Assembly: GCA_945897915.1 (NCBI GenBank)
Contig: CAMDGB010000004.1
Location: 1 to 64,000, forward strand
From: Chryseobacterium gleum
Lineage (GTDB): Bacteria; Bacteroidota; Bacteroidia; Flavobacteriales; Flavobacteriaceae
Direction of reading: 5' to 3'
DNA length: 64,000 nucleotides
Part shown: one piece after another, positions 23,488 to 32,898 of the stretch
How positions within the stretch are numbered: the stretch's first letter is position 1
Layout of the letters: each line of letters starts with the position of its first letter
The notes under the pieces: model-generated
What the model was told of the DNA's origin: nothing
Databases searched by the model: none
Seen by the model: only the letters and a program-made list of their open reading frames with translations
Translations under genes and position numbers: made by a program

Positions 23488-23512
23488 CGGGTTTATATAT
23501 ATGTAACAAAAA

Positions 23513-24064
23513 TTATACTTTTTCAACTTGCATAAAACTTAGTTCTAAAGGTGTTTTTCTTCCGAAAATTTTCACCATTACTTCAAGTTTACGCTTTTCT
23601 TCATTTATTTTTTCAATAGTTCCATTGAAACCGTTGAAAGGCCCATCAATAACTTTAACTGTTTCATCAATTGTAAAAGGAATTATGATATTTTCTGTTG
23701 TTACAGATAATTCATCAACCTTACCTAACATTCTGTTTACTTCAGCTTGTCTTAATGGAACTGCTTCCCCACCTTTAGTTTCACCTAAAAAACCGATAAC
23801 TCCGGTAATAGATTTAATAATATGTGGAATTTCACCTGTTAAGTTAGCTTCTATCATAACATAACCTGGGAAATAAACTCTTTCTTTTGATATTTTTTTA
23901 CCGTCTTTGACTTGTACTACCTTTTCTGTAGGCACAAGAACTTGAGAGACATAATCAGCCATTCCAACACGATTAACTTCATGCTCAATATAAGCTTTAA
24001 TCTTGTTTTCTTGTCCGCTTACCGCTCTAACGACATACCACTTCTTTAAGTTATTATCAGCCAT
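23513..24064 (-). CDS. nusG: Transcription termination/antitermination protein NusG
   Basis: KKWYVVRAVSGQENKIKAYIE; FPGYVMIEANL; KOW motif FNGFNGTIEKINEEKRKLEV. Confidence 0.97.
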   Translation of the reverse strand: MADNNLKKWYVVRAVSGQENKIKAYIEHEVNRVGMADYVSQVLVPTEKVVQVKDGKKISKERVYFPGYVMIEANLTGEIPHIIKSITGVIGFLGETKGGEAVPLRQAEVNRMLGKVDELSVTTENIIIPFTIDETVKVIDGPFNGFNGTIEKINEEKRKLEVMVKIFGRKTPLELSFMQVEKV

Positions 24065-24070
24065 TTTGTA

Positions 24071-24259
24071 TTAACCTTTTAATAAATTAAAGAAACCGTT
24101 TAATACTTTTGTAAAAGTCAAATCAATACCCCAAGTTGCCAAAGCAAATATTACTGAAAATAATGCTACAACGATAGTGTATTTTTGTACTTCTGCCCAT
24201 TCTGGCCAAGTTACATTTGATTTTAATTCTTCGAATGCTTCTGAGAAATATTTTAACAT
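24071..24259 (-). CDS. secE: Preprotein translocase subunit SecE (start trimmed to MLKYFSEAF)
   Basis: Single-TM SecE with ELKSNVTWPEWAEVQKYTIVV; longer ORF start lies inside tRNA-Trp. Confidence 0.95.
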   Translation of the reverse strand: MLKYFSEAFEELKSNVTWPEWAEVQKYTIVVALFSVIFALATWGIDLTFTKVLNGFFNLLKG

Positions 24260-24277
24260 GATATTTACATTATTTTG

Positions 24278-24348
24278 CACGAGCGGAGGGATTCGAACCC
24301 CCATCAATGGTTTTGGAGACCACTATTCTGCCCTTGAACTACGCTCGT
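24278..24348 (-). tRNA. tRNA-Trp(CCA)
   Basis: Reverse complement ACGAGCG...GTGGT-CTCCAAA-ACCAT...GGTTCGAATCC...CGCTCGTG folds as cloverleaf; anticodon CCA. Confidence 0.93.
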
Positions 24349-24407
24349 ATATTAAAATCAGTACCGATTGCTCGATACTGATTTAAAATTTATTATTTGA
24401 CTTAAAA

Positions 24408-25595
24408 TTAGTCTAAAATTTCAGTTACCTGTCCAGCACCTACTGTTCTACCACCTTCACGGATAGCGAAACGTAAACCTATAGACAATGCAATTGGAGA
24501 TAATAATTCAACATCAATAGTTAAGTTATCGCCTGGCATAACCATTTCTCTTCCTTGTGGTAACATAATAGTACCTGTTACGTCAGTTGTACGTACATAA
24601 AACTGAGGACGGTAGTTATTATGAAATGGAGTATGACGTCCACCTTCTTCTTTTTTCAAGATATAAACCTCTGCTTTAAATTTAGCGTGTGGTTTTACTG
24701 AACCTGGCTTAACAATAACCATACCTCTTTTGATATCAGCTTTATCGATACCTCTTAAAAGTAAACCTACGTTATCTCCAGCTTCACCTCTATCTAATAT
24801 TTTACGGAACATTTCAACTCCAGTAATAGTAGAAGTTAATTTTTCAGCACCCATACCGATAATTTCAACTGCGTCTCCTGTATTAGCAATACCAGTTTCG
24901 ATACGACCTGTAGCAACAGTTCCACGACCAGTAATTGTAAATGAATCCTCAACTGGCATTAAGAATGGTTTTTCAATATCACGAACTGGTAATTCAATCC
25001 ATGTATCAACTGCGTCCATTAATTCCATAATAGTAGCTACCCATTTTGGATCTCCATTCAAACCTCCTAAAGCAGAACCTTGAATTACTGGACCATTGTC
25101 TCCATCATATTGATAGAAAGATAATAAGTCTCTGATTTCCATCTCAACTAACTCTAATAATTCTTCATCATCAACCATATCCACTTTGTTCATGAATACT
25201 ACCATTCTTGGCACACCTACTTGGCGACCTAAAAGGATGTGCTCACGAGTTTGTGGCATTGGACCATCTGTAGCAGCAACTACTAAGATAGCTCCGTCCA
25301 TTTGTGCGGCACCTGTAACCATGTTCTTAACGTAATCCGCGTGACCTGGACAGTCAACGTGAGCGTAGTGACGTTTAGCAGTTGAATACTCAACGTGCGA
25401 TGTGTTAATTGTAATACCTCTTTCTTTTTCTTCAGGTGCATTATCAATTTGATCAAATGACTTACCTTCACATAAACCAGCATCTGACAATACTTTTGTA
25501 ATTGCTGCAGTTAATGTAGTTTTACCGTGATCTACGTGACCGATAGTACCAATATTTAAATGGGGCTTCGAACGGTCGAATGTTTCCTTTGCCAT
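24408..25595 (-). CDS. tuf: Elongation factor Tu
   Basis: [57 protein letters not shown]. Confidence 0.99.
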   Translation of the reverse strand: MAKETFDRSKPHLNIGTIGHVDHGKTTLTAAITKVLSDAGLCEGKSFDQIDNAPEEKERGITINTSHVEYSTAKRHYAHVDCPGHADYVKNMVTGAAQMDGAILVVAATDGPMPQTREHILLGRQVGVPRMVVFMNKVDMVDDEELLELVEMEIRDLLSFYQYDGDNGPVIQGSALGGLNGDPKWVATIMELMDAVDTWIELPVRDIEKPFLMPVEDSFTITGRGTVATGRIETGIANTGDAVEIIGMGAEKLTSTITGVEMFRKILDRGEAGDNVGLLLRGIDKADIKRGMVIVKPGSVKPHAKFKAEVYILKKEEGGRHTPFHNNYRPQFYVRTTDVTGTIMLPQGREMVMPGDNLTIDVELLSPIALSIGLRFAIREGGRTVGAGQVTEILD

Positions 25596-25651
25596 GATTT
25601 TAAAATTTAATCTTAGTTATTTATTAGTGTTCAAAAATTATTTCTATTTTG

Positions 25652-25723
25652 AGCCAATGTCGGGAATTGAACCCGAGACCTCTTCCTTACCAAGGAAGCA
25701 CTCTACCCCTGAGCTACACCGGC
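25652..25723 (-). tRNA. tRNA-Thr(GGT)
   Basis: GCCGGTGTAGCTCAGGGGTAGAGTGCTTCCTTGGTAAGGAAGAGGTCTCGGGTTCAATTCCCGACATTGGCT cloverleaf. Confidence 0.93.
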
Positions 25724-25834
25724 TTTTGTGAGTTCAGAAGTTAAAAACAAACCTAAATTTATTTTTAATTCTTTTATTCAATTTTAAAGATTTTACTTAA
25801 AAATAGTTTAAATAAATTCATTTAAAAAAATTTG

Positions 25835-25915
25835 TGGGGAGAGCAGGATTCGAACCTGCGAAGTTTTCACAGCAGATTTACAGTCTGCCCTCGTTGGCCG
25901 CTTGAGTATCTCCCC
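25835..25915 (-). tRNA. tRNA-Tyr(GTA)
   Basis: GGGGAGATACTCAAGCGGCCAACGAGGGCAGACTGTAAATCTGCTGT...GCAGGTTCGAATCCTGCTCTCCCCA, long variable arm. Confidence 0.93.
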
Positions 25916-26009
25916 TAACCTTACTTAAAAATCAAAAAAAACAAATTATAATTTCTAAATATATGATAGAAAAATGCATTTATTTATTTTAATTAACATA
26001 ATTTCAAAG

Positions 26010-26083
26010 AGCCAGTGGAGGGACTCGAACCCACGACCTGCTGATTACAAATCAGCTGCTCTAGCCAGCTGAGCTACACCGGC
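26010..26083 (-). tRNA. tRNA-Thr(TGT)
   Basis: GCCGGTGTAGCTCAGCTGGCTAGAGCAGCTGATTTGTAATCAGCAGGTCGTGGGTTCGAGTCCCTCCACTGGCT. Confidence 0.93.
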
Positions 26084-26095
26084 ATTTTATGCATA

Positions 26096-26126
26096 AAAAA
26101 AGTCCGCTATTTCTAACGGACTGCAA
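26096..26126 (-). terminator. Terminator downstream of hpf
   Basis: On - strand agtccgt-tagaaatag-cggactttttt. Confidence 0.75.
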
Positions 26127-26176
26127 ATGTATGTAATTTATTTATTAATCAAAACTTTTTTAAATCTTTTTTTCAA

Positions 26177-26479
26177 TTAACTATGCGCTCTTAATTTTTC
26201 TTTTCTCTTTACTAGTAATCGTTCTAAAGATTCAACTGCTAAATCTGCTGCTTCTTCAAAACTTTTACTGTGCTTTTTTACAATAAAATCATCACCAGGA
26301 ACTAATACCTTTAATTCAATTGTTTTGTTTTCCTTTTCGCTTATATTCTCAACTTTTAAAAAAGCATCCGAAGAAATTACTTTATCGTAATATTTTTCTA
26401 ATTTAGTCATTCTTTCATCAATAAAATCGACTAATTTTCTGTCGATATTAAAATTAACTGCATGGACATTCACTTTCAT
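26177..26479 (-). CDS. hpf: Ribosome hibernation-promoting factor, HPF/YfiA family
   Basis: VHAVNFNIDRKLVDFIDERMTKLEKYYDKV ... SFEEAADLAVESLERLLVKRKEK. Confidence 0.92.
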   Translation of the reverse strand: MKVNVHAVNFNIDRKLVDFIDERMTKLEKYYDKVISSDAFLKVENISEKENKTIELKVLVPGDDFIVKKHSKSFEEAADLAVESLERLLVKRKEKLRAHS

Positions 26480-26504
26480 ATAATTATAGGTATTTAATTA
26501 AACA

Positions 26505-27398
26505 TTACTTGTTTCTTGGGTGTGCATTGCTGTATACTTTTTTTAACTCTGATAAACTACTGTGCGTATAAATCTGAGTAGATGACAAACTGGCATGACC
26601 AAGCAATTCTTTAACTGAATTTAAATCTGCACCGTTATTTAACAAATGTGTTGCGAACGAATGCCTAAGAACGTGGGGGCTTCTTTTTACCTTTTCAGAT
26701 ATAGTACTAAAGTAGTCATTTATTAATCGATACACAAATGTTTCGCTTATTTTATTTCCTTTTTTAGATAAAATTAACTTTTCGGGAGCACTAATAGTAT
26801 CAAGCTCTTTTCGTTTTGTTAAATATAATTTTATTATATCTGAAGTGGATGTTAATAAAGGTATAATTCTTTCTTTATTACGTTTTCCTAACACTTTTAT
26901 GGTGCTATTATAAAAATCAATCGCATGTATCTCTAAATTAATTAGCTCTGCTCTTCGCATTCCAGTTGCATATAACAATTCTACCACCAACCTATTTCGC
27001 AAGCTATCAAAATCGGTTTCTAAAAAATGTAATTCAAATAAAGTTTTAATTTCTTTTTCAGAAAACGGAATCTGAACTTGCTTAGGTGTTTTTAACGATT
27101 TGTGTTTTACAAAAGGATTAGTATCTATTTGCTTTGTTTTTAAAAGAAATTTGTAAAACGACTTTAAAGAAGCCATTTTTCTATTAATTGAAGAAGCCGC
27201 GATTTTTGCATCTGACAATTGAACAATCCAGCTTCGAATTAACGGATAATTTACTTCTTCTAGCAAACATCCATCGTGATTTTTATTTAGGAACAGTTGA
27301 AATGATAAAATATCTTTTTGATATGCGTTCACAGTTAGTGGTGAATACTTTTTTTCTTTTTCTAGATATTCTAAATGAGAGTGTAAATTATTGCGCAT
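26505..27398 (-). CDS. xerC: Tyrosine recombinase XerC/XerD family
   Basis: YATGMRRAELINL; PHVLRHSFATHLLNNGADLNSVKELLGHASLSSTQIYTH. Confidence 0.92.
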   Translation of the reverse strand: MRNNLHSHLEYLEKEKKYSPLTVNAYQKDILSFQLFLNKNHDGCLLEEVNYPLIRSWIVQLSDAKIAASSINRKMASLKSFYKFLLKTKQIDTNPFVKHKSLKTPKQVQIPFSEKEIKTLFELHFLETDFDSLRNRLVVELLYATGMRRAELINLEIHAIDFYNSTIKVLGKRNKERIIPLLTSTSDIIKLYLTKRKELDTISAPEKLILSKKGNKISETFVYRLINDYFSTISEKVKRSPHVLRHSFATHLLNNGADLNSVKELLGHASLSSTQIYTHSSLSELKKVYSNAHPRNK

Positions 27399-27442
27399 AA
27401 AAAAACCGTTAGATACAAATTTATAATTTATAATCTAACGGT
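27399..27442 (-). terminator. Terminator downstream of rpsU
   Basis: aaccgttagat ... atctaacggtt stem followed on - strand by T-run. Confidence 0.75.
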
Positions 27443-27469
27443 TAAAGTATTTAATCAAAAAATGATGGA

Positions 27470-27664
27470 TTAACTTTCTAAGTTGTCTCTCATGTTTTGG
27501 ATGTAAGCTGCTTTTTGAATTTTAATTCTATTTGTCACAGAAGGCTTAATGAAAGCTTGACGTGCACGTAACTGACGAACAGTTCCTGTTTTATCAAATT
27601 TTCTTTTGTAGCGCTTTAATGCTCTATCGATATTTTCTCCGTCTTTAATTGGTATAATTAACAT
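27470..27664 (-). CDS. rpsU: 30S ribosomal protein S21 (bS21)
   Basis: IPIKDGENIDRALKRYKRKFDKTGTVRQLRARQAFIKPSVTNR. Confidence 0.97.
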   Translation of the reverse strand: MLIIPIKDGENIDRALKRYKRKFDKTGTVRQLRARQAFIKPSVTNRIKIQKAAYIQNMRDNLES

Positions 27665-27671
27665 AATATTG

Positions 27672-27683
27672 ACACCTCCTCTC
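27672..27683 (-). promoter_or_regulatory. Strong Shine-Dalgarno sequence of rpsU
   Basis: - strand GAGAGGAGGTGT with 9-nt spacing from AGGAGGT to ATG. Confidence 0.85.
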
Positions 27684-27752
27684 GTTAAGGGTGCAAATTT
27701 AAATAAAAATTATGAATTATGAATTACGAATTGTAAATTTTTTTAAAAACAA

Positions 27753-28922
27753 CTATTTAACGGCTGGTTTGTAATTTTGCTTATCAATAATCATTTTTGA
27801 TAAAATTTCTTTCAAAATTTCTGAAGTACCTCCGCCTATAGGCCCTAAACGACTATCTCTTAATAATCTTGCTAGCGGATATTCTTCCATATATCCGTAA
27901 CCTCCAAGCATTTGCATGCAATCATATATAGCCAAATCGGCTACTTTTGTAGATTTCAATTTTGCCATTGTAGCTTCTTTTACAACATATTCGCCATTGT
28001 TTAATCTAGCTACCGCTGCGTAATTGAATATTTTGCAATGTTCCACTTCGGTAGCATGTTCCACCATTGTATGACGTAAGGCTTGAAATTTATTAATAGT
28101 AGTGCCAAATGCCTCGCGTTGCGACATATATTCTATAGTGTAATCAATAGCATATTCCGCTCGAGCGTGGGCATTAACCGCCATTATTAATCTTTCAAAT
28201 GCAAAATGCTGCATGATATAAGGAAATCCTTTTCCTTCTTCTCCCATTAAATTTTCTACTGGAATTTCAACATTATCAAATGCAATTTCAGCAGTATCGG
28301 AAGCTCTCCAACCTAGTTTATCTAATTTTGTTGCAGAAATACCTTTTAAGTTTGTATCAACTAAAAAAATACTAATTCCTTTATTTCCTAATTCTGGATT
28401 TGTTTTTGCAGCTACTATGTAATAATCAGCATATACACCATTAGTAATAAATGTTTTAGATCCGTTAATAACAAAGTTATCACCTTTTTTTACTGCCGTG
28501 GTACGCATTCCTGCCACATCACTTCCTCCAAAAGGTTCGGTAACACATAATGCGCCTATTTTTTCGCCTAATATACTTGGTGCTAAATAATTTTGTTTGA
28601 TATTTTCACTTCCTTCTGCATTTAAATGCGTCATTGCCAAATAAGCATGTGCCCAAATAGCTGCGGCAAAACCAGAGGATTTAATTTTTTGAAGTTCTTC
28701 TAAAAATACAACGCTATAAAACAAATCTAAATTTAATCCACCATAAACTTCAGGATAATTAATACCGAAAAAGCCCATTTCACCAAATTTTTTCCAAATA
28801 AAGCGTTCAATTGTACCGGTTTTTTCCCATTTTTCAATGTGTGGCACTACTTCTTTTTGCAAAAAATCTTGTAAACTTTTTCTAAATAATTCGTGTTCTT
28901 CTGTAAAATATAATGAATTCAT
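27753..28922 (-). CDS. Acyl-CoA dehydrogenase
   Basis: CVTEPFGGSDVAGMRTTA; QMLGGYGYMEEYPLARLLRDSRLGPIGGGTSEI. Confidence 0.95.
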   Translation of the reverse strand: MNSLYFTEEHELFRKSLQDFLQKEVVPHIEKWEKTGTIERFIWKKFGEMGFFGINYPEVYGGLNLDLFYSVVFLEELQKIKSSGFAAAIWAHAYLAMTHLNAEGSENIKQNYLAPSILGEKIGALCVTEPFGGSDVAGMRTTAVKKGDNFVINGSKTFITNGVYADYYIVAAKTNPELGNKGISIFLVDTNLKGISATKLDKLGWRASDTAEIAFDNVEIPVENLMGEEGKGFPYIMQHFAFERLIMAVNAHARAEYAIDYTIEYMSQREAFGTTINKFQALRHTMVEHATEVEHCKIFNYAAVARLNNGEYVVKEATMAKLKSTKVADLAIYDCMQMLGGYGYMEEYPLARLLRDSRLGPIGGGTSEILKEILSKMIIDKQNYKPAVK

Positions 28923-28946
28923 TAATTAGATTTTATTGGTTTGTTT

Positions 28947-29825
28947 TTAGAATTCCAAATATAAGGCTATTATTTTTAATTTTTCAAGTGGAAATTGCTT
29001 AACATTTGTTAAATCTTCACTCTTTTTAAAATCGCCATTCATACTTCTAAAAGTTACTATATTCTTAGCCATAGTGTAATTAAAATAAGGAAATTGTTGC
29101 AATTCTTTGATTGTAAAAGTGTTAATATTTATCTTTTTTAAGTTTCCTGTAGATTTGATTTGGAATTTTTTATTCAAATCCGAAATTGCTTCTGGTGAAA
29201 TTCCCCAAATAAAACCCAACTGATCCATTGAAACGAAATTTCCAAATTTTTCTCTTTCAAAAATGATTCTAATTGCTAATTTTTCGCCAATCATATAGGC
29301 TTTTTCTAATGCAATCTGATCAGCAGTATTTAAATCCTGTACGACAATTTTAGTTTCTTTTTTATCAAATTTTTGATACGTATTTTCGAACTTTGATTTG
29401 TGATTTTTATTAGTTCTATTAGTTACCCAATCTGGAAATTTGAAATATATTGCATATTGTTTCATCCATTCATTTGAAACACCAGTAAGTTTTTGAAATT
29501 CATATTTGGAATTTACATATTTATTTTGCTTTCTTAATTGATGTAGCTTATCAATTTGAGCTTCTGTCATACCAAGTTTGTATCCTTTATAGTCTGAAAT
29601 AAAATTTGGATTGAATGGATAAATTTTATTTGAATTTTCCTGATTTACTTCTTTTATACTATCAATTTCATTTTGAGCAAAAAGCCAATTTTTTTCATCT
29701 TGAGATAAAACCAAAGACGCTGTGTCTTTTTGGTTATTAAACCAATATATAAAAAGTTGCAACAAGCCAATGCTACAAATCAAAATTGCAATTCCGAAAT
29801 AATGTCCTTTAGAAAATCGTAACAT
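28947..29825 (-). CDS. Helix-hairpin-helix (ComEA-like) membrane protein
   Basis: N-terminal TM; DLNTADQIALEKAYMIGEKLAIRII and ININTFTIKELQQFPYFNYTMAKNIVTFR HhH motifs. Confidence 0.82.
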   Translation of the reverse strand: MLRFSKGHYFGIAILICSIGLLQLFIYWFNNQKDTASLVLSQDEKNWLFAQNEIDSIKEVNQENSNKIYPFNPNFISDYKGYKLGMTEAQIDKLHQLRKQNKYVNSKYEFQKLTGVSNEWMKQYAIYFKFPDWVTNRTNKNHKSKFENTYQKFDKKETKIVVQDLNTADQIALEKAYMIGEKLAIRIIFEREKFGNFVSMDQLGFIWGISPEAISDLNKKFQIKSTGNLKKININTFTIKELQQFPYFNYTMAKNIVTFRSMNGDFKKSEDLTNVKQFPLEKLKIIALYLEF

Positions 29826-29833
29826 AGCTTATT

Positions 29834-30052
29834 TTATAAATCAAAAACCGAACTCCTCTTTGTATAAATTAAATCTTTTAGTTTTAAAATAAAAGCCAGT
29901 GTTAAATAAAAACCAAAACCCAAACCAACAGTTATGAAAGAAATATACACAAAAAACAACCGCACTTGAGTAGCGCGCATTCCCAATCGGTCAGCTAAAC
30001 GAGACGCGACAAAAAAACCGTTTTTTTCGAAGAAATGAAGTATGTTGTACAT
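29834..30052 (-). CDS. PspC domain protein
   Basis: GFFVASRLADRLGMRATQVRLFFVYISFITVGLGFGFYLTLAFIL. Confidence 0.8.
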   Translation of the reverse strand: MYNILHFFEKNGFFVASRLADRLGMRATQVRLFFVYISFITVGLGFGFYLTLAFILKLKDLIYTKRSSVFDL

Positions 30053-30099
30053 GAATTAAATCAAATTATTAGTAGTAAACATATAAAGTATAAAGATAC

Positions 30100-31368
30100 T
30101 TAGTTTTTTAACAATTGCAAACCAACAGCACAGTTAAGACATTTATTTTTATTACAATATTCATTTTTAAGTTCTAATAATGATTGCGATTGAAAAGCAG
30201 TCTTTGTTTTAATATTAAATTCGGAAAATTTTTTAAGAATAGCATTTTTCTCTGCTGGCATTTCTTCTAAAAGACATGTTAATTCTTCAATATTTAATTT
30301 TCCTTGATTTTTAGCATAACAAAATTTAATTGGAATTACTGTATTAATTATAATCAAATCAATAAATTGAGTAGTTAATACTTTACTTTTTATTTTACTT
30401 GTTTTTGAAAAATTATAATGACTTTTCCAATATTCTGAAGTTTCACTTTTTAATAATTGCTTTATTTGAGAATAGGAATTGGCATGAATCAATTGAGAAA
30501 ACAAGTTTTGATTATTACAAAGCAGACCAACCAACTGGGATAAACGTATGGTTGGAAAATTGTCAGGGCGCAATTTAAAAAATTGTGGATACAAACCATA
30601 TTCTGACTCTAAGTTGTATTTAATTTTGAGATACTTCCAATGCGATGCAAGTTTTATATGATATTCATCTTCTAAATGTTCATTTAATAAATTCAATTTT
30701 CCAAAAAACAAGGCTTCCAAATTTTCTACATCAAAACTTTCTTTTCTAACAACTGAAAAAGGAATAGATTTGGCTACTTGCAAAAAGCAATCGCCATTTG
30801 AATTAAGACCAAAGTTTTTGCATAACATTTCAAAAAAAACTACTTCCCAATTAGTATTTGTTTCCATTAATCGCTTATCGATAATTTCAGATTTTCTTTC
30901 TAATCTATTTAAAAACGTGCTTTCCAACCAATTCTCCCAAATAAAATCATCAATTTCCGCAATTTGATTTTCGCAATTTATCCAAGATTTTGAAGTTATA
31001 AGTGATTTATACTGGTTTATTTCAGAAAGCGAAGCATACTTTTTTAGTTCTAACGTAGGTATTTCCGAATTGTCTTTCCTGAAAATTGGAGCATCATTTT
31101 CCCAAACTACGTGAAGAATTACGTTATCATAATTGGCGTCATTTTCATGATTATGTAAATACCAATCGGAAGATTTTACATGAATTTCAATATTTCCAGC
31201 CCATTTTTGTTGGTTGATTGAAATTTGCGCATTGAAAATATCTGGTCCCGCATTTTGTAAATACTGTCCAAAATGAATGATTTCTAAATCTTCATTAAGA
31301 TGAGTTTTGAGTTGGGTAAATGGTAGTTTCTTATTTACCCATAAATAATGGAGAAATTCTTCTTGCAT
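30100..31368 (-). CDS. DUF2851 family protein
   Basis: MQEEFLHYLWVNKKLPFTQLKT ... GPDIFNAQISINQQKWAGNIEIHVKSSDWYLHNHENDANYDNVILHVVWEND. Confidence 0.88.
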   Translation of the reverse strand: MQEEFLHYLWVNKKLPFTQLKTHLNEDLEIIHFGQYLQNAGPDIFNAQISINQQKWAGNIEIHVKSSDWYLHNHENDANYDNVILHVVWENDAPIFRKDNSEIPTLELKKYASLSEINQYKSLITSKSWINCENQIAEIDDFIWENWLESTFLNRLERKSEIIDKRLMETNTNWEVVFFEMLCKNFGLNSNGDCFLQVAKSIPFSVVRKESFDVENLEALFFGKLNLLNEHLEDEYHIKLASHWKYLKIKYNLESEYGLYPQFFKLRPDNFPTIRLSQLVGLLCNNQNLFSQLIHANSYSQIKQLLKSETSEYWKSHYNFSKTSKIKSKVLTTQFIDLIIINTVIPIKFCYAKNQGKLNIEELTCLLEEMPAEKNAILKKFSEFNIKTKTAFQSQSLLELKNEYCNKNKCLNCAVGLQLLKN

Positions 31369-31408
31369 GGCGTGTATTTTTTAATTGGCTTATATAAAAA
31401 CAAATATA

Positions 31409-31442
31409 AAAAAAACGGATAACATTTTGCTATCCGTTTTAA
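31409..31442 (-). terminator. Terminator downstream of cystathionine beta-synthase-like gene
   Basis: aaaacggata-acattttgc-tatccgtttt. Confidence 0.75.
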
Positions 31443-31461
31443 AAATATTTATTTAGTTTAT

Positions 31462-32823
31462 CTATTTAATTGAACTAATTATATCGTGTTTGGTAATTAT
31501 GTGATATTTTCCGTTTCCTAAATCTACTAAAACCGCTTGATTGTCTTTATTAATTAATTTAGAAACTTCATCAATCGAAGCTGAAGCCAAAACAATTGGA
31601 AAAGGTTTGCCCATTACTTCTTTTATTGGCAAATCTGCAATGTCTTTATTTTCAAAATAACTTCTAAATAAATCCGATTCATCTAAACTCCCGACAAAGC
31701 CAGTGGTATCAATTACTGGAATTTGAGAAATTTTGTATTTTTTCAATCTTTCAATAGCATGAGAAACCAATTCTTCTGTTCTCACGATGATTAAAGGTTT
31801 ATCTTTATGATCTTTGATTAAATCCTCGGCCTTTGTAATGTCTTCTTCCAAAAATCCACGTTCACGCATCCATTCGTCGTTATACATTTTACCAACATAT
31901 CTACTTCCAGAATCGTGAAATAAAACTACCACCACGTCTTCTGGTTTAAAATGTTCTTTTAATTGCAAAACACCTTTAACAGCTGCACCAGCTGAATTTC
32001 CGCAAAACATTCCTTCTTCTAAAGCCAGTTTTCTGGTATAAACTGCAGCGTCTTTATCAGTCACTTTTGTAAAACCGTCAATTAAAGAAAAGTCAACATT
32101 TAAAGGTAAAATATCTTCGCCGATTCCTTCTGTTATGTAAGAATAAATTTCATTTTCATCAAAAATACCTGTTTCGTGGTATTTTTTAAATACAGACCCA
32201 TACGTATCAATTCCCCAAATTTTTATATTTGGATTTTTTTCTTTCAAATATTTTGCAACTCCTGAAATTGTACCTCCAGTTCCTACTCCAACCACAAAAT
32301 GTGTAATTTTTCCATCAGTTTGTTCCCAAATTTCTGGTCCGGTTTGTTCATAATGTGCAATGGCATTACTAGGGTTGTCATATTGATTTACATACCAAGA
32401 ATTTGGAATTTCATCACCTAAACGTTTTGAAACGGAATAATACGAACGTGGGTCGGTTGGTTCTACATCTGTAGGACAAACAATAACTTTTGCGCCTACT
32501 GCGCGTAAAATATCCGACTTCTCTTTTGATTGCTTGTCTGAAATTACGAAAATACATTTGTAACCTTTAACTATAGCTGCTAAAGCCAAACCCATGCCTG
32601 TATTTCCAGAAGTTCCTTCGATAATTGTTCCGCCTGGTTTTAATCTACCATCTGCTTCGGCATCTTCCACCATTTTTACGGCCATTCTGTCTTTAACAGA
32701 ATTTCCAGGATTGAAGGTTTCTAATTTTCCAAGAACCAAACAAGGTATTTCGGCTGTAATTTTATTTAATTTTACAATTGGCGTATTACCAATTGTTTCT
32801 AATATATTTTTTGCGTATTTCAT
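31462..32823 (-). CDS. Cystathionine beta-synthase-like PLP enzyme with C-terminal CBS domains (start trimmed to MKYAKN)
   Basis: [41 protein letters not shown]-terminal CBS pair. Confidence 0.9.
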   Translation of the reverse strand: MKYAKNILETIGNTPIVKLNKITAEIPCLVLGKLETFNPGNSVKDRMAVKMVEDAEADGRLKPGGTIIEGTSGNTGMGLALAAIVKGYKCIFVISDKQSKEKSDILRAVGAKVIVCPTDVEPTDPRSYYSVSKRLGDEIPNSWYVNQYDNPSNAIAHYEQTGPEIWEQTDGKITHFVVGVGTGGTISGVAKYLKEKNPNIKIWGIDTYGSVFKKYHETGIFDENEIYSYITEGIGEDILPLNVDFSLIDGFTKVTDKDAAVYTRKLALEEGMFCGNSAGAAVKGVLQLKEHFKPEDVVVVLFHDSGSRYVGKMYNDEWMRERGFLEEDITKAEDLIKDHKDKPLIIVRTEELVSHAIERLKKYKISQIPVIDTTGFVGSLDESDLFRSYFENKDIADLPIKEVMGKPFPIVLASASIDEVSKLINKDNQAVLVDLGNGKYHIITKHDIISSIK

Positions 32824-32841
32824 AAAAGTTATTTGTGATGA

Positions 32842-32872
32842 CAAAGTTACATGTTCTTATATGATTTACAAA
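32842..32872 (-). promoter_or_regulatory. Bacteroidetes-type promoter for the CBS-like gene
   Basis: - strand TTTG-N19-TAACTTTG ahead of ATG at 32823. Confidence 0.75.
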
Positions 32873-32898
32873 AAATAACTTCAATTGGTCGATTCAAT

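Noticed and set aside
24260-24307. Longer SecE start in the ORF track
   Set aside because: Would place the start inside tRNA-Trp; internal Met at 24259 gives the normal SecE N-terminus.
26505-27398. Tyrosine recombinase as evidence of an integrated element
   Set aside because: Sequence and context (between hpf and rpsU, no att-like repeats or cargo) fit chromosomal XerC.
27705-27740. Short tandem-like attatgaattatgaattacgaatt downstream of the acyl-CoA dehydrogenase
   Set aside because: Too short and AT-rich to distinguish from composition; not a CRISPR or established repeat.
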